Source: Flaviflexus ciconiae (lineage in GTDB: Bacteria; Actinomycetota; Actinomycetes; Actinomycetales; Actinomycetaceae). Taken from it: a stretch of 64,000 bases of DNA. The stretch is taken from the NCBI RefSeq assembly GCF_003971195.1, contig NZ_CP034593.1:1984001-2048000 (forward strand), read 5' to 3'. Both the position numbers and the translations under genes were made by a program. Numbering within the stretch: position 1 is the first letter of the stretch; the number at the start of each line of letters is the position of its first letter. The notes beneath the pieces were generated by a model that saw only the letters and a program-made list of their open reading frames with translations, searched no databases and was not told where the DNA came from. Of the stretch, positions 51,263 through 58,870 are shown piece after piece.

Positions 51263-52618
51263 ATGAACACATTTGATGTCGCTGTCATTGGCTGGGGCAA
51301 GGGCGGTAAAACAATCGCGGGAACTCTTGCTCGCGCCGGGAAACGGGTCGCGATCATTGAACAGTCCGCGGAAATGTATGGCGGGGCCTGCATCAACGTC
51401 GCCTGCATCCCCACCAAGGCCCTAATTCATTCCGCCCAATCCCGGCCCGAGAAAGACTACGATCCCGAATACTTTGCTCGCGCTGTCGACAGCCGCAATA
51501 AGCTGACGGGAAAGATGAGGGACGTGAACTATGCGATGTTGGCGGACCTCGGCAACGTTGTCGTTATCGATGGCGTAGCTCGCTTCACGGGTCCCAAGAC
51601 ACTCGTCGTCGAAGCGGGGGAAGACAGCCTTGAGCTCAGCGCCGAGACAATCCTGATCAACACGGGTTCCGTTCCGGTAATTCCAGATATCGAAGGCGCC
51701 GAATTTGGTGGACGTATCCACACGTCTATCACCCTGCAACAGGCTCCCCTGCCCGAGCACCTGGTCATTGTTGGTGGCGGTTACATCGGTATCGAGTTCG
51801 CCTCGATGTTCTCCCAGTTCGGTTCCCAGGTCACCGTCATCGACAAGAACCCGCGCCCCCTGCACCGCGAGGACCACGATGTTTCACAGGTCGTCTCCGG
51901 GCTCCTCGACGGGGTTCGTTTCATCACCGACGCCACGGTTATCAGAATCTCCCAAACCCAGGACTGCGCGGCGATCCAGTATGTGTGGAACGAACAGGAG
52001 CAGACGGTACGCGGGGACGCTGTTCTCATTGCCCTCGGTCGCAGGCCGGCCACGGATTCGCTCGATCTTGCCACGGCAGGAATCAAGACCACAAAGAACG
52101 GCGCGGTCGAAGTCAACGAATATCTCGAATCCTCGGTTCCCGGGGTTTATGCGCTCGGCGATGTTAACGGTGGCCCTCAGTTCACCTATATTTCCCTCGA
52201 CGACTCCAGGATCGTGACGGACCGTATTCTCGGCGATGGTCTGCGTTCAAGAAACGACCGGCAGGCCATCCCCTCCACGATCTTCACCACCCCACCGTTC
52301 GCCAAGGTGGGCCTCACCGAAGCCGAGGCGGAGAAAGCCGGCTACAGCATCAAGGTCGCATCCAAGAATGTTGCCGATATCAAGGCCATGCCGAAACCCA
52401 AGATCGTTGGCGACCCTCGCGGAATGATCAAGGTGATCGTGGATGCCGATTCGGACCTCATCCTGGGGGCCGCGCTGATCCATATCGACGCTCAGGAAGT
52501 CATCAATCTTGTTGCCCTTGCTATGAGGCACAAGATCACGGCCTCCGAGCTGCGGGACACGATCTATATTCACCCGTCCTCCACGGAGGCCCTCAACGAG
52601 GTGCTTGGCACGATCTGA
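51263..52618 (+). CDS. Pyridine nucleotide-disulfide oxidoreductase, RclA/hypothiocyanite reductase-like
   Basis: 451-residue flavoenzyme with an FAD Rossmann motif at the start (VAVIGWGKGGKTIA), a redox disulfide in GGACINVACIPTKALIHSAQ (Cys-X4-Cys), a central NAD(P) motif (VIVGGGYIGIEFA) and a dimerisation domain ending in HPSSTEALNEVL. The WGKGGKT start and YGGACIN form are close to E. coli RclA and its relatives, which reduce hypothiocyanous acid or protect from reactive chlorine. MerA-like mercuric reductase is less likely because no extra metal-binding domain is present. Behind GGAAGGAAG and an own upstream region of 196 bp, it is probably a separate unit. Confidence 0.85.
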   Translation: MNTFDVAVIGWGKGGKTIAGTLARAGKRVAIIEQSAEMYGGACINVACIPTKALIHSAQSRPEKDYDPEYFARAVDSRNKLTGKMRDVNYAMLADLGNVVVIDGVARFTGPKTLVVEAGEDSLELSAETILINTGSVPVIPDIEGAEFGGRIHTSITLQQAPLPEHLVIVGGGYIGIEFASMFSQFGSQVTVIDKNPRPLHREDHDVSQVVSGLLDGVRFITDATVIRISQTQDCAAIQYVWNEQEQTVRGDAVLIALGRRPATDSLDLATAGIKTTKNGAVEVNEYLESSVPGVYALGDVNGGPQFTYISLDDSRIVTDRILGDGLRSRNDRQAIPSTIFTTPPFAKVGLTEAEAEKAGYSIKVASKNVADIKAMPKPKIVGDPRGMIKVIVDADSDLILGAALIHIDAQEVINLVALAMRHKITASELRDTIYIHPSSTEALNEVLGTI

Positions 52619-52633
52619 TCAACAGCGAACGAG

Positions 52634-52667
52634 CAGGGGTGGCTTCAGTCGGTTGAAGCCACCCCTG
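52634..52667. terminator. Terminator hairpin between reductase and lipoprotein genes
   Basis: Perfect 14-bp inverted repeat CAGGGGTGGCTTCA, loop GTCGGT, complement, between convergent genes. Confidence 0.8.
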
Positions 52668-52732
52668 ACTTAGCCCTGTGGTTGCTCACGTGCCCGCACG
52701 GCTCCGGGGACTCGTGACGACCGTGACTGGAA

Positions 52733-53548
52733 CTACTGTGCAGGTGCAAAGACGATGCCGTCCCTGATGTCATTCATTTCGTCAGGAATCTGCTCCGTTC
52801 CAGCGGAATAGACGTAGATGCCGAGGACTGATTCTCCAACATCACCGAACCAGTACTGGACCCGGGACTGCCCGGAGGACATCGTTGCAACAGCCTCAAG
52901 ACCATGAAACTCGGAGCCATCAATGTCGACCGGATCGAGCTGGGTGACTTCGGAAAAATCCTCATCCGTCGCATATGTTTCAAACATGAGGTCGTAGACA
53001 CCTTGGGCATCAATTCCCAGGTTCTGGTCCGTGACCACGATCGTGCGGAAGTCATCACCTACGATATCTCCAGCTTCCAACGTCACGAGGTCATAATCGG
53101 TGAAGGCCTCTTCAACACCAAAGGCCTCCCAGCCGTCGGGCACATCAACCTCGATTGTCATGTCGCCCGGCATGGTCGGAGCCGAGAAGGACGCTGGACC
53201 AGTGACGCGGGCCCCGCCTTCTCCCTGGTCTTGCTCTTCAGAGCCAGTGGACACGTCATCCTCATCCGGTATCGCATTCTCACCAGATCGATCGCCGCCA
53301 TCGGAGCCCGCACCCTCCGAATCGGGCCCATCCCCACCCGTGCCGTCTGTATCGCGTCCGCCCGAATCTGTGCCGTCTGTATCGTTATCCGAGTTATCGC
53401 CGGGGTGGGCTGACTCGTCCGTGGTCTCCGAACCGGTTGTCGTATCGTCACCGGTTGTCTCCGAATCGGTCGGATCGTCGGATCCGCAGGCCCCAAGGAG
53501 GCCCGCACATAGCAGTGCGGTCGTGATAGCCACTCGTGTTCTTGCCAT
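52733..53548 (-). CDS. Lipoprotein (secretion-locus family, copy 3) with long acidic linker
   Basis: 271 residues. The signal sequence ends in the lipobox LGAC (cysteine 20), followed by a linker of about 100 residues made almost only of Asp, Ser, Thr, Glu and Gly. The domain then repeats the pattern of the lipoprotein at 40.3-40.9 kb: VDVPDGWEAFGVEE, IDGSEFHGLEAVATMSSGQ, RVQYWFGDVGESVLGIYVY and a final IRDGIVFAP. ATG 53548 is preceded by GAGGAAAGAAG; the longer upstream frame has no site and no signal-peptide logic. Function unknown; its position after WXG100 genes suggests an ESX-related surface role. Confidence 0.78.
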   Translation of the reverse strand: MARTRVAITTALLCAGLLGACGSDDPTDSETTGDDTTTGSETTDESAHPGDNSDNDTDGTDSGGRDTDGTGGDGPDSEGAGSDGGDRSGENAIPDEDDVSTGSEEQDQGEGGARVTGPASFSAPTMPGDMTIEVDVPDGWEAFGVEEAFTDYDLVTLEAGDIVGDDFRTIVVTDQNLGIDAQGVYDLMFETYATDEDFSEVTQLDPVDIDGSEFHGLEAVATMSSGQSRVQYWFGDVGESVLGIYVYSAGTEQIPDEMNDIRDGIVFAPAQ

Positions 53549-53673
53549 ATCTTCTTTCCTCAGTGCCGCCGTGCCCGGCCGCAGCTTCCTTGACGAGGTC
53601 CTGCCAAGTTGTTGAGCTGGGAACAGTTGGGCGGGGCGCAGATACTCTCCGCACCCCGCCCAGCCCATTCTGA

Positions 53674-55251
53674 TCAGTCGAAATCGGGTTCGCGATGTCC
53701 GGCTTCAATAAAGGTTACTGTCGTGTCATCGGTCAGCTCGGTTGCTACGAAGGTTTCGAAACCTGCCTGTGCAGACTTGTCCTTCTTCGAGTTACCGCGA
53801 GCCGACACTGGGCGTCCCATCATGCCACGACCATGAGCTGCACCACGGCCGGTGGCCTGCTGCCTGGGGGCGGTCACTCCGCTGCGGGAACCTGCTCCCT
53901 TAGCAGCTCCAGCTCCGCGTGCTCCAGCGGTGCCCTTGGCCTGTGCCGGGCGTCCGGCGCCGGTTGCACCGCGAGCTGCCGAGCCGCGTGCCGCGGGTGC
54001 TCCACCGCGTGCGGATGCTGTTCCCCGTGCGGGAGCCGCTCCGCGTGCAGCAGCGGAACGAGAGGATGCTCCCGAACCACCCCTGGCGGGGGCTCCTGCC
54101 CCTGCCCTCGGGGATGCTCCACGAGCGGGTGTACCAGCTCGCGTTGCCGCGCCCTGCCCCGAACGGGGCGCAAGGCCACCGCGCGACGTGGGGGACGCAG
54201 CTCGGGTGGTAGCTCCGGACCTGCCGGAGGCGCGTGCGGGAGCTCCCGCACCCCGAGGAGTTGCTCCACGTGCCGGGGCGCCCGCGGAGCGTGCGGTTGC
54301 TCCACCACGCGTGTTGGCTTTCATGGCACCCTGCGCGCGAGAAACGGCCTTCGCCATGGCGGGGAGGGCCGCTGCTCCGGCTGCTGCCTTGGCTACGCCA
54401 AAGCCGTCGTGCTGGGAAGCATCGAAGGGTGCGGTGGTCGCGGTGAACGCCTTGCCCGGGGTTGCCACCGGTGCAGGAGTGTTCGTTACCTCGAAGCCAT
54501 TCTCAATGGGCTGCGAGACATGCTCGCCAACGGCACCGGTGTTCGCGGTTGCGTCGGCGGGCTGGAAGCCGGGATTGGTTGACGCTACCGGCGTGACCGG
54601 GCTATTGGTGAGCGAGGCGCGTGATCCGGCGCTTGCCGGGTTGTTGCTGAGCTCCGCTGCCTGCGGCATCCAGTTCGTTGCCGACTGGGAGGGCCGGATT
54701 GCGGGGCCGGAGCTGGCACCGGGCGAAACGGAGCTGGTGCGTTGCAGGCTGGCCTGGGATCCACCGCCCTGCGAAACGGGTGCGGTTTCTGGGAAGACGG
54801 CCGGCAACTGACCAATTGCCTGGGAGGTCCGTGCCGCCAGGGCACTGAGAGCGCCCTGCGCCTCAATGTCGAGACGCATGTAGAGCTGTTCGCCCTGCAT
54901 AACCGTTTTCGGGTCCTCGCTCTGCATCATCGTTTCCGCGTCGATAACGCGCGGCTGAATGGATTTGGAGCGTTCCCCAGCGGTATCGCCACCGCTGGTC
55001 GCCGTGTTACGCGCGTCGGCTAGCTGGTTAACGTTTTCGCTACGTTCGCGAATCTGATCGACAAGATTGGTAATGGACTCGTCGATTGCTCGCGCGGCAT
55101 TTCCTTCAATCCCCATGTTGCCGATCAGGCCTGTGAGCCTATCGGCAATGTCGGAGAGTTCGCGTTTCACGGAACGGTACTCTGCCGTGCGCCCGTAAAC
55201 GCTTCCCGGGCTGAATGATTCAGCGCGGGCAATATTCTCAATGGCACCCAA
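53674..55251 (-). CDS. ESX-associated protein: helical N-terminus, long Ala/Gly/Arg-rich C-terminus
   Basis: 525 residues, starting at TTG 55251 with AGGAGG eight to nine bases before it. Residues 1-155 are helical (SVKRELSDIADRLTGLIGN, LSALAARTSQAIGQL). Residues 160-300 are Ser/Thr/Pro/Ala-rich; residues 305-490 are a low-complexity region of AR, RG, AP and GA units with about one arginine every six residues. The last 40 residues return to ordinary sequence (AQAGFETFVATELTDDTTVTF). It is the fourth gene of the WXG100 operon. It could be an ESX substrate or a wall-binding structural protein; the basic region may bind anionic polymers. No family recognised. Confidence 0.65.
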   Translation of the reverse strand: MGAIENIARAESFSPGSVYGRTAEYRSVKRELSDIADRLTGLIGNMGIEGNAARAIDESITNLVDQIRERSENVNQLADARNTATSGGDTAGERSKSIQPRVIDAETMMQSEDPKTVMQGEQLYMRLDIEAQGALSALAARTSQAIGQLPAVFPETAPVSQGGGSQASLQRTSSVSPGASSGPAIRPSQSATNWMPQAAELSNNPASAGSRASLTNSPVTPVASTNPGFQPADATANTGAVGEHVSQPIENGFEVTNTPAPVATPGKAFTATTAPFDASQHDGFGVAKAAAGAAALPAMAKAVSRAQGAMKANTRGGATARSAGAPARGATPRGAGAPARASGRSGATTRAASPTSRGGLAPRSGQGAATRAGTPARGASPRAGAGAPARGGSGASSRSAAARGAAPARGTASARGGAPAARGSAARGATGAGRPAQAKGTAGARGAGAAKGAGSRSGVTAPRQQATGRGAAHGRGMMGRPVSARGNSKKDKSAQAGFETFVATELTDDTTVTFIEAGHREPDFD

Positions 55252-55263
55252 GGTGTGTTCCTC

Positions 55264-55659
55264 CTAGACCATTGTGTAGGTGAGTCCGCCACCGCCAGTG
55301 GGCGGGGTAACAATGTCACCGATTGAATCGACCGAGTCATCAAGGTCTTCAAGTTCGGATGCGATGCTGGCCATGTCGGATGCGGACACCTCATCCGAGT
55401 TCGCCATGCCATCAAAGGTGGCCCGCAGGTCAATCGCAAGGTGTTCAAACGAGCCCTTAATCCCGTTAAAGGCCGTCACAAGGTCGGCTATCACGGCATT
55501 CTGCGGCCCCTCAAACTGGTTAAGTTCGCCAAGGGAAGTCCAGTAGTCACTGATGACTGTTTGCAGGTCGGACTGGGCCTTGCTGAAGTCATCGGTGATG
55601 TCCGTTAGTTCGTTCAGCTGGGCCAGGAAAACTTCCGGGTCTAGTTTCACCGAATTCAT
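55264..55659 (-). CDS. Small helical acidic protein of the WXG100 operon
   Basis: 131 residues after choosing ATG 55659 (AAAGGACAACC before it); a longer frame to 55710 is unlikely. It is helical and acidic, with a central tryptophan (ISDYWTSLGELNQFEGPQ) in a helix-turn-like context, and a flexible Gly/Pro end. It resembles WXG100/EspC-like proteins in size and position but has no clear WxG. It lies 85 bp after a WXG100-type gene and 12 bp before the Ala/Arg-rich gene, so all share one operon. Probable ESX substrate or partner. Confidence 0.65.
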   Translation of the reverse strand: MNSVKLDPEVFLAQLNELTDITDDFSKAQSDLQTVISDYWTSLGELNQFEGPQNAVIADLVTAFNGIKGSFEHLAIDLRATFDGMANSDEVSASDMASIASELEDLDDSVDSIGDIVTPPTGGGGLTYTMV

Positions 55660-55743
55660 GGTTGTCCTTTCACGGAACGGTGATGGTGGCCACGCGAGAG
55701 TGAGGTGCACCGCGACGCGTCGTCACGGTGCACCTCTAGCGGT

Positions 55744-56034
55744 TTAGGCGCGGAAGCGGTTAGCTCCGGTGATGTCAGCCTGGTTCATGTTCTGGGCCGA
55801 GTTACCAACCTGGTTGGAGCCCTGGACGAACATGGAGTTGAGCTCAGCGGACTGGTTGTTCCACTTGAACTGGGCTGCGTAGTAGGCGGTCGATGAATCA
55901 CCAACGAAGCGCTCAATGAGCGGGCCGACCTGGCCTTCGAGGACCTCAAGGATGTCGTCAATGTTTGTCGCACCCTTGTTCATGTCCTCCTGGCCGGTGA
56001 GGAGCTGGTCGAGGTTGTACCGAATGTTCTTCAT
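55744..56034 (-). CDS. WXG100-type protein (WNN variant)
   Basis: 96 residues, the usual size of ESX substrates. Two predicted helices (NLDQLLTGQEDMNKGATNI and AAQFKWNNQSAELNSMF) are separated by a turn that reads KWNNQ in place of WxG. There is no signal peptide. It lies 29 bp after another WXG100-type gene; the two may form the heterodimer typical of EsxA/EsxB pairs. Start ATG 56034, with GGAGTAACACT before it. Confidence 0.75.
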   Translation of the reverse strand: MKNIRYNLDQLLTGQEDMNKGATNIDDILEVLEGQVGPLIERFVGDSSTAYYAAQFKWNNQSAELNSMFVQGSNQVGNSAQNMNQADITGANRFRA

Positions 56035-56063
56035 AGTGTTACTCCTTCGTGGATGAGGTCGTC

Positions 56064-56381
56064 TTATTCGATGGTTGCTGTCAGGCCACGGAAGGCCGAG
56101 CCGGAGTCGAAGTCCGTGCTCTGGAAGTCAGCACTGGTCGCACCGAGGCTTGCTTCAAACTCATCGAGAGTCGCCATGAGAGCAGCAAAGCGCGTGTCCC
56201 ATGCGCCGCGGAAGTTGTTGAAGGAATCGGAACCTTCACCCTGCCACTGCGGACGCCAGCTATCGATCTGGCCGCCGATGCGGGTGTTTTCGGTCTGAAG
56301 GTCGGTCCTCGCAGTGCCAATGAAGTTCTTGATGGCGATAATCGCGCCGTCTTCGTCCTGGATCTGGTTGGGGGTTGCCAT
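56064..56381 (-). CDS. WXG100 protein
   Basis: 105 residues with the WXG turn in IDSWRPQWQGEGSDSFNNF near residue 47, and flanking helices. ATG 56381 is chosen because GAAAGGACTGTG precedes it and gives the standard WXG100 length; the longer frame to 56420 has no site. First gene of a four-gene minus-strand operon. Secretion by EccC as a dimer with the neighbouring small protein is the expected role. Confidence 0.82.
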   Translation of the reverse strand: MATPNQIQDEDGAIIAIKNFIGTARTDLQTENTRIGGQIDSWRPQWQGEGSDSFNNFRGAWDTRFAALMATLDEFEASLGATSADFQSTDFDSGSAFRGLTATIE

Positions 56382-56656
56382 GGTCACAGTCCTTTCGGGT
56401 AGTTTCTCGTGACTTGCCACCGAGGTGGTGACCCTTGGGGGCCTGGTGACAACTCTTGCACAGCGTCCGGATCATCGCACCAGTTAAAAATGACTTGTTC
56501 ACGTTCTATTCACCTTCCACTTGACGCAATCCGCTATCCTCGTACCGGCACAAGATGTGAACATAAGTAGTTGCAGTCCAGCGTCTCGGACCGCCCCTGC
56601 GACGGTCCAAAAAGTCCGCTCGAGAAGCTATCGAAAACCCTTTGGGAGAAGGCAGA

Positions 56657-57724
56657 ATGACAAGCAGAAAAGCCCGGATTAGCGGGGTTTCCCTCGCCGC
56701 CATCACCATGGCCTTGGCACCCCTCCCCGCCTTCGCGGCGGTGAACCAGACCCCCTCCGACGAGGCGGTCATCGATGCCGTGATCGAGCTCGGTGAGTCC
56801 GGCCAAGCAACCCTCTCAGCGATGGAAAACGGGGTAAAAACGGACACGGAAACTGGGGAGTCCACCCCAGCCGATGTGGAGCCCACAGAGGACGAATCGG
56901 AGCCCACGGCTCTCGCCACCACCACGGACGAACCCACCGACGAGCCGAGCCCCTCCGACCCCGAACCGGATCCGGTCGACCCCGACCCCACGGACCCGAC
57001 GGAGCCCGAACCCACCGAAGATCCCACGGAGGATCCGGAGCCGGACCCGATCGACCCCACGGACGAGCCCACTGAAGAGCCTGCGCCAACCGATCCTCCG
57101 ACCGGCCCTACTGATCCGACGGATCCGCCGACCGAACCGGTTGATCCCACCGATCCCCCAACCGACGAGCCGGGCCCCACTGATCCGCCGACCGATGAGC
57201 CCGGTCCCACGGACCCGCCCGTCGATCCGACCGATCCCCCGACCGAGGAACCGGAGCCCACTGAACCTCCGACCGAGGAACCGGAGCCCACTGAACCTCC
57301 GACAGACGAACCCGAGCCCACGGACCCACCCACCGAGGAACCCGAGCCGACCGACCCACCCACGGAAGGACCGGAACCCACTGAGCCGCCGGTTGACCCC
57401 ACGGAACCGACCGACCCCGACCCGGTCGACCCGGACCCCGTAGATCCTCCCGAAGAGGACGAACCAGGTGAAGACGCCAGCTGGCGCGAACGTATCGAAA
57501 ACGTCTGGGACAACTACAACAGGCGCAACGAGGGCTACGGCGTTAACTCGATCATTCCCCGCCAGGCCGTGAACGCGCCTGTTGCCCACGAGGAGGAAGA
57601 GCCCGAGGAGTTGCCATTCACTGGCGGATCGGTTGAATACCAGGCCGCCCTTGCTGCTGGCCTGATCGTTGCCGGTGCCGGATCGATCTACGTGTCCCGC
57701 AAGAAGGGCAAGCACGCCAAGTAA
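56657..57724 (+). CDS. LPxTG-type surface protein with Asp/Pro/Thr/Glu repeats
   Basis: 355 residues. A signal peptide (RKARISGVSLAAITMALAPLPAFA) and a helical head of about 40 residues precede a rod of about 190 residues built from PTDPP, PTEEPEP and similar units. Then come a short charged module (WRERIENVWDNYNRRNEG), the sorting signal LPFTG, a membrane helix (AALAAGLIVAGAGSIYV) and a basic tail (RKKGKHAK). It is thus expected to be linked to peptidoglycan by a sortase, which is not in the window. ATG 56657 is preceded by GGGAGAAGG. It diverges from the WXG100 operon. Confidence 0.88.
   Translation: MTSRKARISGVSLAAITMALAPLPAFAAVNQTPSDEAVIDAVIELGESGQATLSAMENGVKTDTETGESTPADVEPTEDESEPTALATTTDEPTDEPSPSDPEPDPVDPDPTDPTEPEPTEDPTEDPEPDPIDPTDEPTEEPAPTDPPTGPTDPTDPPTEPVDPTDPPTDEPGPTDPPTDEPGPTDPPVDPTDPPTEEPEPTEPPTEEPEPTEPPTDEPEPTDPPTEEPEPTDPPTEGPEPTEPPVDPTEPTDPDPVDPDPVDPPEEDEPGEDASWRERIENVWDNYNRRNEGYGVNSIIPRQAVNAPVAHEEEEPEELPFTGGSVEYQAALAAGLIVAGAGSIYVSRKKGKHAK
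57241..57300 (+). repeat. Exact 30-bp tandem repeat within the Pro-rich rod
   Basis: 57241-57270 and 57271-57300 are identical and encode one PTEEPEPTEP unit each. Adjacent units are degenerate copies. The repetitive codons open long frames on other strands that are not genes. Confidence 0.9.
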
Positions 57725-57784
57725 ATTCGTGCACCTCACATGCATTACACCTATTTTGATCCGCGAACGTGGGACGATAACAGC

Positions 57785-58741
57785 ATGGGTGTTGCATTAG
57801 GTATTGATGTCGGCGGGACAAAGATCGCCGCCGGAGTCGTCGATGACGGTGGTCAAATCATTGCACGCGTTCGTCGCCCCTCGCGGGCGGCGGACGCGTC
57901 GTCCATTGTCGCCAGCATCCTTGAGGTTGCACAGGAGCTAACAGAGGAACACCGTCCCTCCGCCATCGGTGTTGGCGCCGCGGGATTCATTGACGCTACT
58001 CGCCGCACCGTTGTGTTTGCTCCCAACATTGCGTGGCGCGACGAGCCCCTGGCTGACAAACTCGAGGAAGCAACCGGCCTTCCGACCGTGGTAGAAAACG
58101 ACGCTAACGCAGCCGCCTGGGGAGAGTTCCAGTTCGGGGTAGCAACCGATGCTTCGTCGATAGTTTTCATTACTCTTGGAACCGGAATCGGTGGCGGGAT
58201 CATCATGAACGGCAAGCTACTCACCGGAGGCCAGGGATATGCCGGGGAGATCGGTCATCTCAATGTTGTGCCGGGTGGCAAGAGATGTGGGTGCGGGCTC
58301 CTGGGATGTTGGGAGCAGTACGGTTCAGGAACAGCTCTTGTCCGGCTTGCGAAGGAATCAGCCGAACTCAACCCCGCTATGGCACGAACCCTCCTGGGCC
58401 TCGTCGATGGGGACGCCACTCAGATCACGGGCTACACCGTCACCCAGGCCGCGCAGCTCCAATGCCAAGCCGCCCTCGGCGCCATCGACTCCATGGCAGG
58501 GTATACGGCGCAGGCACTATCTGACCTTTCGTTGATCCTCGATCCCGAAATGTTTGTCCTCGCGGGCGGAGTGTCCGAAGCCGGTGACGTTGTCCGAAAC
58601 CCCATCACCAAAGCCTTCCGTTCCTACACGGCAGCAAGCGGGCGCGAGTCAACCATCCCGATCGTGACCGCCACTCTCGGCAACGACGCAGGCATCATCG
58701 GCGCAGCCGACCTGTCGCGAGTCAAGGCATCAGGTTCCTGA
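57785..58741 (+). CDS. ROK-family sugar kinase, probable glucokinase
   Basis: 318 residues. ATP motif GIDVGGTKIAAGVV at the start, VENDANAAAWGEF, catalytic region GTGIGGGIIMNGKLL, GEIGHLNVV, and the zinc-binding ROK signature GKRCGCGLLGCWEQYGSG. This group phosphorylates glucose to glucose-6-phosphate and contains the main glucokinase of many actinobacteria. N-acetyl-amino-sugar specificity is possible. ATG 57785 is chosen; upstream codons in frame add unconserved residues. No Shine-Dalgarno is evident, so the transcript could be leaderless. Confidence 0.88.
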   Translation: MGVALGIDVGGTKIAAGVVDDGGQIIARVRRPSRAADASSIVASILEVAQELTEEHRPSAIGVGAAGFIDATRRTVVFAPNIAWRDEPLADKLEEATGLPTVVENDANAAAWGEFQFGVATDASSIVFITLGTGIGGGIIMNGKLLTGGQGYAGEIGHLNVVPGGKRCGCGLLGCWEQYGSGTALVRLAKESAELNPAMARTLLGLVDGDATQITGYTVTQAAQLQCQAALGAIDSMAGYTAQALSDLSLILDPEMFVLAGGVSEAGDVVRNPITKAFRSYTAASGRESTIPIVTATLGNDAGIIGAADLSRVKASGS

Positions 58742-58870
58742 CAGGTCGGTTCAGGCAGTCCCTACCGGGCTAAGCGTGCTCGCTGACAGAGGGGCGCTCG
58801 CTCCCTCGTTGCCACGGGCAATTAGCGCCGACACTGGGCCGGTGCGGACTGGCGGCGCTAGCGGCTGATG

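Noticed and set aside
51263..52618. Mercuric reductase
   Set aside because: No N-terminal metal-binding domain and no mer genes nearby; the N-terminal motif is closer to RclA.
53695..54811. Plus-strand Cys/Gly-rich and Ala/Pro-rich frames opposite the Ala/Gly/Arg-rich protein
   Set aside because: By-products of the low-complexity GC-rich sequence; the minus strand has the strong AGGAGG start and operon context.
56506..57745. Long minus-strand frames rich in Gly/Ser/Val or Arg/Gly opposite the Pro-rich surface protein
   Set aside because: They mirror the repetitive plus-strand codons, have no ribosome-binding site and no domain; the plus-strand gene has signal peptide, rod and sorting signal.
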